Assembly: GCA_900543085.1 (NCBI GenBank)
Contig: UQQF01000007.1
Location: forward strand, 1-64,000
Length of the DNA: 64,000 nt
Source of the DNA: an uncultured Eubacteriales bacterium
GTDB lineage: Bacteria > Bacillota > Clostridia > Oscillospirales > Oscillospiraceae
Reading direction: 5' to 3'
Made by a program: the position numbers and the translations under genes
The notes under the pieces: generated by a model
What the model was told of the DNA's origin: nothing
Database searches by the model: none
What the model saw: only the letters and a program-made list of their open reading frames with translations
In this document: piece by piece, positions 9,704-17,917 of the stretch
Layout: the number at the start of each line of letters is the position of its first letter
Numbering within the stretch: the stretch's first letter is position 1

Positions 9704-9732
9704 TGGCGATGCTGTAAAGTATCTGCTATAAT
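9704..9732 (+). promoter_or_regulatory. Extended -10 promoter of yfmF-yfmH-lgt
   Basis: TGCTATAAT (TATAAT at 9727-9732) is an extended -10 element. A weak -35 (TGGCGA, 9704-9709) is 17 bp upstream. The promoter sits 40 nt before the yfmF start, in the only gap between the glucan synthase gene and this operon. Confidence 0.65.
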
Positions 9733-9771
9733 GTGTATTTGCCGAAGAATACGTTATGTGAGGCGATTGGC

Positions 9772-11067
9772 ATGAAATACCGCCGCGAGGAGATCATGCC
9801 CGGCGTGTTTTTGAGCGCGCTGAGCACGGACAAGTTCAAGACCGCCGCGATGAGCGTGGTGCTGCTCAACCAGCTTGAGCGGGAGCACGCCTACCTCGAC
9901 GCGCTCATACCCAGCGTGCTGCGCCGCGGGACGGTAAAAAGCCCGGACATGGCGGGCATAATGCGCCGCCTGGAGCTGCTGTACGGCGCCGTGGCCGTGC
10001 CGATGACGATACGCGTGGGCGAGGTGCGAGCCAGCGGCTTTTACGCCACCTTCCCAGAAGGGCGCTACCTCCCCGGCGGCGAGGGCGAGCTGAACAGCGC
10101 GGCCGAGCTGCTGGGCGAACTGCTCACGGCTCCGAACACGCGCGGCGGACTGCTGCTGCCCGACTATGTGAACAGCGAGAAGGCCAAGCTGGCCGACCGC
10201 ATACGCGCCGCGAAGAACGACCGCGTGTCCTACGCGCTGCAGCGGCTGATAGAGCTGATGTGCCAGTACGAGGATCTGGGCGCGAGCGTGATGACCGACC
10301 CGGACGAGGCCGAGTCCATACACTACACCAAGCTGACGCGCCGCTACCGCGAGCTGCTTGCCGCCTGCCCGGTGGAGATATTCTACTGCGGCTGCGAGAG
10401 CTTCGCCGCCGTGCGCACCGCCGCGCTGACGGCGCTGGAGGCGCTTCCGCGCGGCGAGCTGAACTTCGACATAGGCACCGACGTGCGCATGAACGCCGTC
10501 GAGGCCGAGCCGAGGGTGTTCAGGGAGACAATGGACGTGACCCAGGGCAAGCTGGCCATGGGCTGGCGCCTGGGCGAGTGCATGGAGGAGCCTGACCCGG
10601 CGGCGCTGCGCGTGTTCAACGCGGTGTACGGCGGCACGGCCGCCAGCAAGCTGTTCACCGAGCTGCGCGAGGCGCGCTCGCTGTGCTATTACGCCAGCAG
10701 CGGCGTGGACGACGTCAAGGGTCTGCTGTACGTCCACAGCGGCATAGACAAGGCCAACTACGACACGGCCGTGGACGGCATCAAGGCCGAGCTGGACAAG
10801 GTCGCGCGCGGCGAGATCTCGCAAGACGAGCTGGACAGCGCCAGACGCTACTGCGCGCAGGCGCTGCGGCTGGCCGCCGACGACCCGGTGGAGCTGATGA
10901 TGTACTACCTCAAGATGAACATCACCGGCGAGGAGATAGCGCCGGACGAGCTGGCCGCCCTCTGCGAGGGCGTCAGCGCCGGGGAAGTGGCGGAGATAGC
11001 CCGCAGCTGCGAGCTGGACGCCGTGTATTTTCTCAGCGGTGAGGACGAGGAGGCGGAAGCGGAATGA
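9772..11067 (+). CDS. yfmF: Inactive M16-type peptidase partner YfmF
   Basis: This 431-residue protein has the M16 (insulinase/pitrilysin) fold pattern but no HxxEH zinc motif, as in YfmF, the non-catalytic partner of YfmH. In Bacillus subtilis YfmF and YfmH are associated with 5-aminopentanol modification of elongation factor P; the exact substrate is unclear. The ATG at 9772 is preceded by GTGAGGCG and gives the typical short N-terminus (MKYRREEIMPGVFLSALSTD). The stop overlaps the yfmH start as ATGA, which implies translational coupling and a 1:1 heterodimer. Confidence 0.87.
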   Translation: MKYRREEIMPGVFLSALSTDKFKTAAMSVVLLNQLEREHAYLDALIPSVLRRGTVKSPDMAGIMRRLELLYGAVAVPMTIRVGEVRASGFYATFPEGRYLPGGEGELNSAAELLGELLTAPNTRGGLLLPDYVNSEKAKLADRIRAAKNDRVSYALQRLIELMCQYEDLGASVMTDPDEAESIHYTKLTRRYRELLAACPVEIFYCGCESFAAVRTAALTALEALPRGELNFDIGTDVRMNAVEAEPRVFRETMDVTQGKLAMGWRLGECMEEPDPAALRVFNAVYGGTAASKLFTELREARSLCYYASSGVDDVKGLLYVHSGIDKANYDTAVDGIKAELDKVARGEISQDELDSARRYCAQALRLAADDPVELMMYYLKMNITGEEIAPDELAALCEGVSAGEVAEIARSCELDAVYFLSGEDEEAEAE

Positions 11068-12350
11068 CCATGCAAGCCAGAGAATACCCCGGCGTGGGCG
11101 ACACGCTCTGGTCGGGCAGGCTGCCCAACGGGCTGAGCATATATGTCGTGCCGCGCCCCGGGTTCCAGAAAAAGCACGCCATGCTGGCCGTGAACTACGG
11201 CGGGGCGATGCGCTCGTTTACCCTTGACGGAGCCAGGGTGGACACGCCGGCGGGTGTGGCGCACTACCTGGAGCACAAGATGTTCGACCTGCCGGAGGGC
11301 AACGCGCTGAACATCCTCTCCGCGCGCGGCGCGGACGCCAACGCCTACACCGGCGGGGACATGACCGCGTATTACTTTGAGTGCGACGAGGGCTTTGAGG
11401 AGAACCTCGAGCTGCTTATTAAATTCGTCACTACCCCTTATTTCACACAGGAGAGCGTGGACAAGGAGCGGGGGATAATCGGTCAGGAGATACGCATGAC
11501 CGAGGACGACCCGTCCTTCGTGCTGTACAACTCCACGATGGGCGCGCTCTTTGACCACCACCCCGTGCGCGAGAGCGTGGCGGGGACGGTGGAGAGTATA
11601 GCCGAGATAACGCCGCAGACGCTGCTCGACTGCCACCGCGCGTTCTACGTCCCGTCCAACATGGTTCTGGCCGTGTGCGGCGACGTGGAACCGGAGCTCG
11701 TGGCCGAGACGGCCGGGAGGCTGATGCCCTCGCAGCACGTGGCGGGCGCAGTGCCCGACTACGGCGAGCGCGAGGGGCTTGAACCCGTGAAAATTCGCGC
11801 CGAGGCGCGCATGGACGTCTCCGAGCCCATGTTCATCGCCGCCGCCAAGCTCTGCACCGAGCTGCCCAAGAGCGAGGAGGCCTCGCGCCTCATCAACGTG
11901 GGCAGCCTGGCGGTCAGGTGCATGCTGGGGCGCAGCAGCGCGTTTTATAACGACCTATACGCCGAAGGACTGCTGCGCGGCGACTTCTTCCGGGACGTCA
12001 GCCCGCTGGCGGGCACGCTGCTCTTTGAGTGCGGCGGAGCCAGCGCCGACCCGGAGCGCGTGTTCGCCCGGCTGGTTGACACGCTGAGAGACGCCGCGGA
12101 GCACGGCATAGACGGCGAGACGCTTGAGCGCGCCCGCCGCGCCGACTACGGCCTGACTCTGCGCTCGCTCAACGACCCGGCGAGCGTGTGCTCCGTGCTG
12201 GCCAGCTCGCACTTCGGCGGGTACGGCTTCTACGAGGGCTTCGACATACTTGCCGGAGTCACAGCAGACGATGTCAGCGGCTTTGTGCGCGAGTATCTCA
12301 AGCCCGAGCGGCTTGTGCTCTCGACGGTGCTGCCAAAAGAAAGGACTTGA
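11064..12350 (+). CDS. yfmH: M16 zinc peptidase YfmH
   Basis: The 428-residue M16 peptidase carries the inverted zinc motif HYLEH (His67, Glu70, His71), with a downstream Glu-rich helix (KERGIIGQEI, about 135-145) that provides the third ligand. It is the catalytic partner of YfmF and is coupled to it by a 4-nt ATGA overlap. A second ATG lies two codons later. Family knowledge links the pair to EF-P modification in Bacillus subtilis. lgt starts 6 nt after the stop, so all three genes are probably one transcript. Confidence 0.9.
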   Translation: MTMQAREYPGVGDTLWSGRLPNGLSIYVVPRPGFQKKHAMLAVNYGGAMRSFTLDGARVDTPAGVAHYLEHKMFDLPEGNALNILSARGADANAYTGGDMTAYYFECDEGFEENLELLIKFVTTPYFTQESVDKERGIIGQEIRMTEDDPSFVLYNSTMGALFDHHPVRESVAGTVESIAEITPQTLLDCHRAFYVPSNMVLAVCGDVEPELVAETAGRLMPSQHVAGAVPDYGEREGLEPVKIRAEARMDVSEPMFIAAAKLCTELPKSEEASRLINVGSLAVRCMLGRSSAFYNDLYAEGLLRGDFFRDVSPLAGTLLFECGGASADPERVFARLVDTLRDAAEHGIDGETLERARRADYGLTLRSLNDPASVCSVLASSHFGGYGFYEGFDILAGVTADDVSGFVREYLKPERLVLSTVLPKERT

Positions 12351-12355
12351 TTACA

Positions 12356-13360
12356 ATGCCAACCATGATGCGCGACGCCGCGATAAGCTTTCCCATGCTG
12401 GGGGACTGGTCGATAAACTTCCCGGCCAGCTTCACCGTTTTCGGCTATGAGATATACCTCTACGGCGTCGTTATGGCCATCGCCTTTCTTGCGGCGGTGT
12501 TCTATGCTTCCAAGCGCTCCAAGGTGGTGGGCATCAAGGGCGACGACATTTTTTCGCTGGTGCTCTGGGTGCTGCCTCTGGCCATAGTCGGCTGCCGCAT
12601 CTACTATGTTATCGCGGAGTGGGATCAGTTCCGGGACAACCTCATAGAGATATTCGACATCCGCGACGGAGGCATAGCCATGTACGGCGGCACCATAGCG
12701 GGCGTGATAACCGTCATCATCTGGTCCAGATGCAAGAAGATACCCTTCGGAGCCACCCTGGATATAGGAGCCTCCGGACTGATACTCGGCCAGGTCATAG
12801 GCCGCTGGGCGAATTTCGTGAACCGGGAGGCCTTCGGCTATGAGACCGACATCTTCTGCCGTATGGGTCTCACACGACCCGGGCAGGAGACGGTGTACGT
12901 CCACCCGACCTTCCTGTACGAGAGCCTGTGGAACCTCGTGGGCTTTATCATAATCGACCGCTACTGGCTGCGAAAGAACCACCGCAAGTACGACGGGCAG
13001 GTGTTCCTGTTCTACGTGCTCTGGTACGGCACCGGACGGGCCATGGTCGAGGGGCTGCGCACAGACAGCCTGTACATACCGGGCACCGGATTGCGTGTCA
13101 GCCAGGTGCTGGCCGCGTGCAGCGCGGTGGTGGCGCTGGTGGTTCTGCTCGTGAATATCAAGCGCCCGCACAAGCCCATGTACGTCTCCGCGCAGGCCGC
13201 CGGAGCCGGGAGCGCGGACGGGGATGCTCAGGCCGCGCAGGACGCGGCGCCCGCCGAAGCGGGCGAGGACGTGACGGATGAGAGTGCCAATGCGGAAACC
13301 GTCTCCGGTTCCGCCGGAGCCGAGGGCGGGAATGCCGGCGGCGATGAGCGGAAAGACTGA
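12356..13360 (+). CDS. lgt: Prolipoprotein diacylglyceryl transferase
   Basis: Lgt transfers diacylglycerol from phosphatidylglycerol to the lipobox Cys of prolipoproteins in the membrane. The 334-residue protein has several membrane helices and the Lgt signature GRWANFVNREAFG (about residues 144-156), plus FLYESLWN and the conserved GTGRAMVEGLRTDSLY block. The ATG at 12356 has AAAGGA upstream, immediately after yfmH. Unusually, the C-terminus carries a cytoplasmic low-complexity tail of about 60 residues rich in Ala, Glu, Gly and Asp that is not part of the enzyme. A target, the lipoprotein at 18772, is encoded nearby. Confidence 0.94.
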   Translation: MPTMMRDAAISFPMLGDWSINFPASFTVFGYEIYLYGVVMAIAFLAAVFYASKRSKVVGIKGDDIFSLVLWVLPLAIVGCRIYYVIAEWDQFRDNLIEIFDIRDGGIAMYGGTIAGVITVIIWSRCKKIPFGATLDIGASGLILGQVIGRWANFVNREAFGYETDIFCRMGLTRPGQETVYVHPTFLYESLWNLVGFIIIDRYWLRKNHRKYDGQVFLFYVLWYGTGRAMVEGLRTDSLYIPGTGLRVSQVLAACSAVVALVVLLVNIKRPHKPMYVSAQAAGAGSADGDAQAAQDAAPAEAGEDVTDESANAETVSGSAGAEGGNAGGDERKD

Positions 13361-13403
13361 CGGAAAAGCCTATTTGGAATAAATTTATCGGAGGTAAAAC
13401 AAG

Positions 13404-13886
13404 ATGTCTGACTACAACGACCTTTTGAATTCGCTCAAGGCCGCGGCGGGAAGCGCCGCGAACATAGCCCGCGACATAGCGGGCAGCGCCGGCGAAAAGG
13501 CGCGCGACTTCGCGGGCAGCGCCGGCGAGAAGGCAAAGGCCACGGCTCGCATAGCCAAGCTCAAGCTGGAGATCGCCGGCAAGCGCGAGGAGCTCAACAA
13601 GGTTTACGCCGAGATCGGCCGCGTCTACTTCGAGAGCGCGGACAAGCGCAGCCCGGAGGAGCTCTACGTTCGTCTCTTTGACCAGGTCATGCTGGCCAAC
13701 GCCGCCATAGAGCGCATGGAGACCGAGGAGCGCGAGCTCAAGAGCATATTTGAAAGCGAGGCCGATGAGGCCGACTTCACAATGGTCGTCTCCGCCGCCG
13801 AGGACGAGGCCGCCGAGCCGGACGTGGAGGTCGAGATAACCGAGGAGGAGCCCGCCGGAAAGGCCGGGGACGAGGACAAGGAATAA
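13404..13886 (+). CDS. Hypothetical coiled-coil protein with Ala/Gly repeats
   Basis: I do not recognise this 160-residue protein. The N-terminal third contains two copies of an AGSAGEKA(R/K) repeat (about residues 28-50). A predicted coiled coil of about 60 residues follows (AKLKLEIAGKREELNKVYAEIG...), and the tail is strongly acidic (EEEPAGKAGDEDKE). It has no signal peptide or membrane segment. A good ribosome binding site (GGAGG) precedes the ATG, and a strong terminator follows at 13905, so it is a real gene and probably the last one in the yfmF-lgt transcript. A structural or envelope-associated role is only a guess. Confidence 0.75.
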   Translation: MSDYNDLLNSLKAAAGSAANIARDIAGSAGEKARDFAGSAGEKAKATARIAKLKLEIAGKREELNKVYAEIGRVYFESADKRSPEELYVRLFDQVMLANAAIERMETEERELKSIFESEADEADFTMVVSAAEDEAAEPDVEVEITEEEPAGKAGDEDKE

Positions 13887-13904
13887 AACTGCAAGACGGA
13901 TAAA

Positions 13905-13946
13905 GCTCCGGTGAATCCCTTGCGGGGTTCGCCGGAGCCTCATTTT
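13905..13946 (+). terminator. Intrinsic terminator after the coiled-coil gene
   Basis: GCTCCGGTGAATCCC (13905-13919) pairs with GGGGTTCGCCGGAGC (13924-13938) with two G-T pairs and a 4-nt loop, followed by TCATTTTACTT. It separates the lgt transcript from the HAD gene. Confidence 0.8.
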
Positions 13947-13963
13947 ACTTACGGAGGTGCGAT

Positions 13964-14653
13964 ATGCCGCGCTTTGACATACTGTTGTGGGACGTGGACG
14001 GGACGCTGCTGGACTTCATCGCCGCGGAGAAGGCGGCGGTGCAGACCCTTTTTCGCAAGTTCGGCCTGGGCGAGTGCACCGACGAGATGGTGGAGCGCTA
14101 TTCCCGCATAAACAAGGAGTACTGGGAGCGGCTGGAGCGCGGCGAGCTCAGCAAGCCGGAGATCCTGGTCCGCCGCTTCGCCGACTTCTTCGCCTCGGAG
14201 GGGCTGGACGCGTCGAAGGCTCCGGAGTTCAACGAGCAGTACCAGGTGCGGCTGGGCGACACGGTGGTGTTCTGCGACGACAGCTATGAGCTGCTCTCGT
14301 CGCTGCGCGGCCGCGTGAAGCAGTACGCCGTGTCCAACGGCACGGTGGTCGCGCAGACGCGCAAGCTGCGCCACTCCGGCTTCGACCGGCTGCTCGACGG
14401 CGTGTTCCTATCGGAGGAGCTGGGCTATGAGAAGCCGGCAACCGAGTTCTTTGACCGGGTGTTCGCCGCGATAGGCGAGCCGGACAGGGAACGCGTGCTG
14501 ATCGTCGGCGACTCGCTGACCAGCGACATCACCGGCGGCAACCGCGCGGGGATAAGGACGTGCTGGTACAACCCCAAGGGTGAGCCGAACCTCACCGCCG
14601 CGCACGCCGACTACGAGATACGCGACCTGCACGGGATACTGGACATAATCTGA
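13964..14653 (+). CDS. yjjG: HAD phosphatase, YjjG-type pyrimidine nucleotidase
   Basis: The 229-residue HAD hydrolase has motif I DVDGTLLDF (nucleophile Asp10, acid/base Asp12), a Ser/Thr in VSNGT, a Lys in EELGYEKPA, and motif IV VGDSLTSDITGG. Its length and cap region match the YjjG family, which dephosphorylates non-canonical pyrimidine monophosphates in the cytoplasm; substrate prediction within HAD proteins is loose. The ATG follows ACGGAGGTGCGAT. It is flanked by terminators on both sides and so is probably monocistronic. Confidence 0.85.
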   Translation: MPRFDILLWDVDGTLLDFIAAEKAAVQTLFRKFGLGECTDEMVERYSRINKEYWERLERGELSKPEILVRRFADFFASEGLDASKAPEFNEQYQVRLGDTVVFCDDSYELLSSLRGRVKQYAVSNGTVVAQTRKLRHSGFDRLLDGVFLSEELGYEKPATEFFDRVFAAIGEPDRERVLIVGDSLTSDITGGNRAGIRTCWYNPKGEPNLTAAHADYEIRDLHGILDII

Positions 14654-14665
14654 GAGCGTAAAAAC

Positions 14666-14700
14666 TGAGGGCGCCGGGTCTGCCGGCGCCCTCAATTGCT
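14666..14700. terminator. Bidirectional terminator between yjjG and the kinase-like gene
   Basis: TGAGGGCGCCGG and CCGGCGCCCTCA form a 12-bp stem (14666-14677 and 14683-14694). The plus strand continues ATTGCTTTTTC and the minus strand GTTTTTACGC, so it can end both convergent genes. Confidence 0.85.
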
Positions 14701-14718
14701 TTTTCGTGCGGATATTGC

Positions 14719-15333
14719 TTATTTGTTCAGCTCCTCGACTACCTTTACGACGATGTCGGCGCAGTGCTCCACGCCGAGGCGGCCCGTGTCCAGCGCGAGG
14801 TCGAAGTTCTCGGCGGCGCCCCAGGTCCGGCCGGTGTAGTGGCGGTAGTAGGTGCGGCGCTTGTCGTCCTTTTCCTTCAGGCGCTTGGCCGGCTTGTCAA
14901 GGGTCTCGCCGTAAAGCGTCACTATGCGGTCGGCGCGGAAGGCGGCGTCGGCGTGGAAGAAGGTGTTGAGCACGTCCGTCCTGTCGCGCAGTATGTAGTC
15001 CGAGCAGCGGCCTACGATGACGCAGTTGCCCTTTTCGGCTAGGTCGCGTATGACGTTGTTCTGCACGATGTAGAGCTGGTCTGATACGGGCAGGGTGCCG
15101 GGGTTGCGTCCGCTCTCGGCGCTCATCGCCCAATTGAACAGGAATGAATTGGTAGAGCATGCGTATTCACCGCTGTCAAGTATGTAGCTCTCGGCAAGGC
15201 CGCTCTCCGCGGCTATCTTGCGCACCAGCTCCTTGTCGTAGTACGCCCAGCCGAGCTTATCCGCGACAAGCTTGGCGACCGTTCTTCCTCCGGAGCCGAA
15301 CTGACGGCTGACTGTTATGACCTTGATACTCAT
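14719..15333 (-). CDS. Cytidylate-kinase-like P-loop protein
   Basis: This 204-residue protein belongs to the cytidylate-kinase-like family (AAK_13-type): VITVSRQFGSGGRTVAKLVA places the phosphate-binding GSGGRT at residues 13-18, where true Cmk has GPxGSGKS. A lid-like Arg-rich helix (KRLKEKDDKRRTYYRHYTG) lies near 140-160. The family is common in Clostridia, but its substrate is not settled. The ATG is preceded by AAAGGGGGGTC. It is transcribed divergently from the CarD-like gene through back-to-back promoters. Confidence 0.82.
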   Translation of the reverse strand: MSIKVITVSRQFGSGGRTVAKLVADKLGWAYYDKELVRKIAAESGLAESYILDSGEYACSTNSFLFNWAMSAESGRNPGTLPVSDQLYIVQNNVIRDLAEKGNCVIVGRCSDYILRDRTDVLNTFFHADAAFRADRIVTLYGETLDKPAKRLKEKDDKRRTYYRHYTGRTWGAAENFDLALDTGRLGVEHCADIVVKVVEELNK

Positions 15334-15363
15334 CTAAGACCCCCCTTTGCTTTTTATATCATT

Positions 15364-15392
15364 ATTATACCACACCCACCGGCAATTTGGAA
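15364..15392 (-). promoter_or_regulatory. Promoter of the cytidylate-kinase-like gene
   Basis: On the minus strand TTCCAA (15392-15387) and TATAAT (15369-15364) are separated by 17 bp. The -10 context is GTGGTATAATAAT, identical over 13 bases to the divergent CarD promoter, which suggests shared control or a small duplication. Confidence 0.65.
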
Positions 15393-15427
15393 CAAAAAAG
15401 CGTGATTTTTCTTATGCAAATTTGTTC

Positions 15428-15456
15428 TTACCAAACAGGAAAAAATGTGGTATAAT
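15428..15456 (+). promoter_or_regulatory. Promoter of the CarD-like gene
   Basis: TTACCA (15428-15433), a 17-bp spacer and TATAAT (15451-15456). It lies 73 nt before the GTG start, leaving a leader with a small hairpin-like CCGGGG/CCCCGG inverted repeat near 15477-15503. Confidence 0.68.
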
Positions 15457-15529
15457 AATATCAGATTAGAGTAATCCGGGGCGAATTTGAGTTCACCCCG
15501 GGGATTTTTTGCGGATGGAGGCGCATCAG

Positions 15530-16024
15530 GTGTATTCAGTGGGGGAGCTAATAGTTTACGGAGGCACGGGAGTGTGCGAGGTGGAGGCCGTGGAGACAAA
15601 GGGGGAACGGCAGTTCTACCGGCTGCGCCCGCTGTACCAGAGCGGGATCATCTCCGTGCCCGTAGACGGAAAAGTGTTCATGCGCCCGGTCATTTCCCGC
15701 GAGGAGGCCGAGGCCATAATAGACCGGCTCCCCAGTATGCCCGTGCAGTCTCTGAGGGAGCGAAACTTCACACAGCTGGCCGCGCACTACCAGCAGCTGC
15801 TCTGCTCGCACGACTGCGCCGACGTAGCCGGCCTGGTGGTGAGCATACGCGCTAAAAAGCGCGACGCGGAGAGCGCGGGAAGGCGCTTCGGACAGATAGA
15901 CGCCAAGTTCATGAAGCTGGCCGAAAAGCTGCTCTACGGCGAGTTTTCCGCCGCGCTGAACATACCCTATGACGAGGTCGAGCCGTACATAGCCGGTCGC
16001 CTCGGCGTCGCCTACGAGGGCTGA
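15530..16024 (+). CDS. CarD-family RNA polymerase-binding regulator
   Basis: The 164-residue protein has an N-terminal Tudor-like CarD/TRCF RNA-polymerase-interaction domain (YSVGELIVYGGTGVCEVEAV, with YRLRPLY) and a helical C-terminal DNA-binding part. CarD-type proteins contact the RNA polymerase beta subunit and modulate open-complex stability at promoters. I chose the GTG at 15530, nine bases after GGAGG, because it gives the standard short N-terminus; a TTG at 15509 in frame has no ribosome binding site. It is monocistronic, followed by a strong bidirectional terminator. Several paralogues are usual in Clostridia. Confidence 0.85.
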   Translation: MYSVGELIVYGGTGVCEVEAVETKGERQFYRLRPLYQSGIISVPVDGKVFMRPVISREEAEAIIDRLPSMPVQSLRERNFTQLAAHYQQLLCSHDCADVAGLVVSIRAKKRDAESAGRRFGQIDAKFMKLAEKLLYGEFSAALNIPYDEVEPYIAGRLGVAYEG

Positions 16025-16040
16025 AGTTTCTGCCCGAGAT

Positions 16041-16077
16041 AAAAAATGCACCAGTCGTGAGGACTGGTGCATTTTTT
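16041..16077. terminator. Bidirectional terminator between carD-like gene and putP
   Basis: AAAAAATGCACCAGTC and GACTGGTGCATTTTTT form a perfect 16-bp stem with a 5-nt loop. The A-run and T-run make it functional for both converging genes. Confidence 0.92.
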
Positions 16078-16105
16078 ATTGGTACAGGAGCGCGGCTGCG
16101 GGTGC

Positions 16106-17659
16106 TCAGCCGGCCTTTACGGCCTCGAAATCGTCCTGTATCTCCCGGCTGGGCTCGGCCGTGAGAAGGCTCACGACGACTATGCAGACGGAGGAGATGA
16201 TGAACGCGGGCAGCAGCTCGTAGACGTCCCAGATGCCGCCGAGCGGGCGGACAAGCAGGTTCCACACGAAGACCATCACGCCGCCGGAGATCATGCCGGC
16301 GATGGCGCCCGCGCGGTTTATGCGCTTCCAGAACAGGCTGAAGAGCATCAGCGGCCCGAAGGTGGCGCCGAAGCCGGCCCAGGCAAAGGAGACTATCGTG
16401 AAGATGACGCTGTCCTCGTCCAGGGCGATGACTATAGCGATGGCGCAGATTATCAGCAGGGCAAGGCGGCTCATCCACATGACGTGCTTGTCCGTGGCGT
16501 CCCTTTTCAAAAGCCCCTGATATATGTTCTTGGCAAAGGCGCTTGCGGCTATCAGCAGATAGCTGTCGGAGGAGCTGATGGTCGCGGCGAGTATGCCGGC
16601 CATGACCAGACCCGCGAGGATCGGCGGGAGCAGATTGGTCGAGAGCAGGATGAACACGTTCTCGGCGTCGGAGGCGGTGGTCAGGCTGGTCGGGAAAAGC
16701 TGACGTCCCATGATGCCGATGAACACGGCGATGGTGAGGCTTATCAGCACCCACACGGTGGCGATGCGGCGGCTGCGGGTGAGCTCGCGCTCCTGGCGTA
16801 TGGCCATGAAGCGCAGCAGCACCTGGGGCATACCGAAGTAGCCCAGACCCCAGGCGAGGCCGGAGAGAATGGTCATCGCGCTGTAGCCGGCGCGCTCGCC
16901 GAACTGGGGCACGCCGTTGACTATCTGCTGCACGCCGTTGGCGTCGGTCACGGGCGTGGCCATGCCGAAGAACTCCAGGAAGCCGGGTATCTGCTTGGCG
17001 TTGGTTATGACGTCGTCTACGCCTCCGGCGCTTATGCAGCCGACGGTGACGACGACGATCAGCGCGACGATCATGACGACCGCCTGCATGAAGTCGGAGG
17101 CGCTCTCTGCGAGGAAGCCGCCGATGATCGTATACAGCAGGACGAACACCGCGCCGACTATCATCATGGGTATGTAGTCAAAGCCGAACAGCGTGCTGAA
17201 AAGCTTGCCGCAGGTCACAAGACAGCTGGAGGCGTAGACCGTGAAGAAGATGAGTATGAACAGCGCGGCTATGGTCATGATGACCTTGCCGCCCTCGTGG
17301 AAGCGGTTGGAGAAGAACTCCGGCAGCGTTATGGCCTTCACCCTCTCGCTGTAGCGGCGCAGGCGCTTGGAGGTTATCAGCCAGTTGATGTACGTGCCGA
17401 TCGCAAGGCCGATGGCCGTCCAGGCCGCGTCGGCCACGCCGCACCAGTATGCGACGCCGGGCAGACCCATGAGCAGCCAGCCGCTCATGTCGCTGGCCTC
17501 GGCGCTCATCGCCGTGACCCAGGGGCCGAGCGTTCTGCCGCCGAGGAAATAGTCCTCGGAGCTCTTGTTGGCGCGCTTGGCAAAAGCGACGCCGATCAGG
17601 ATGACCGCCAGCATGTAGCAGATCATGGTGATCATGATTTGAATGGTTTCCGGATTCAT
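16106..17659 (-). CDS. putP: Sodium/proline symporter (SSS family)
   Basis: This 517-residue sodium:solute symporter has about 13 hydrophobic helices and PutP signatures: DYFLGGRTLGPWVTAMSA (about 32-49), SDMSGWLLMGLPG and the GxGYFGMPQVLLRFMA block. PutP couples sodium entry to L-proline uptake at the cytoplasmic membrane. The ATG at 17659 follows GGTGGGGGACT; the upstream extension in the same frame lacks a site. It appears monocistronic. Proline or a related imino acid is the likely substrate, but pantothenate or other SSS substrates are possible. Confidence 0.9.
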   Translation of the reverse strand: MNPETIQIMITMICYMLAVILIGVAFAKRANKSSEDYFLGGRTLGPWVTAMSAEASDMSGWLLMGLPGVAYWCGVADAAWTAIGLAIGTYINWLITSKRLRRYSERVKAITLPEFFSNRFHEGGKVIMTIAALFILIFFTVYASSCLVTCGKLFSTLFGFDYIPMMIVGAVFVLLYTIIGGFLAESASDFMQAVVMIVALIVVVTVGCISAGGVDDVITNAKQIPGFLEFFGMATPVTDANGVQQIVNGVPQFGERAGYSAMTILSGLAWGLGYFGMPQVLLRFMAIRQERELTRSRRIATVWVLISLTIAVFIGIMGRQLFPTSLTTASDAENVFILLSTNLLPPILAGLVMAGILAATISSSDSYLLIAASAFAKNIYQGLLKRDATDKHVMWMSRLALLIICAIAIVIALDEDSVIFTIVSFAWAGFGATFGPLMLFSLFWKRINRAGAIAGMISGGVMVFVWNLLVRPLGGIWDVYELLPAFIISSVCIVVVSLLTAEPSREIQDDFEAVKAG

Positions 17660-17785
17660 AGTCCCCCACCTAACATGAAAAAAATCGATGCTTACATAAG
17701 CAAATTTAATGTTACTTCGCAATGATAACACATGTTGCAAGGAAAAGCAAGACAATTTCACCACCCGGGGCGCGGCAGCGGAGTT

Positions 17786-17829
17786 GAAATATAGCTTTTG
17801 ACTATATTTCAGAATACTTTATAAGTATT
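17786..17829 (+). promoter_or_regulatory. Promoter with two overlapping palindromes, DUF3737 operon
   Basis: TTGACT (17798-17803) and TATAAG (17820-17825) are 16 bp apart. GAAATATAG (17786-17794) and CTATATTTC (17802-17810) form a 9-bp inverted repeat covering the -35. AATACTT (17813-17819) and AAGTATT (17823-17829) form a 7-bp inverted repeat covering the -10. Two such repeats on one promoter look like operators for a dimeric repressor or MerR-type activator, which is not encoded next to it. Confidence 0.65.
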
Positions 17830-17917
17830 TGCTATTTGAATACCGGCAGTAGTAGACTATAGGCGTAAAAAATCCAGGCACACGGCCTGATGTGAGAGAC
17901 TTCAAGGAGGCACAAAG

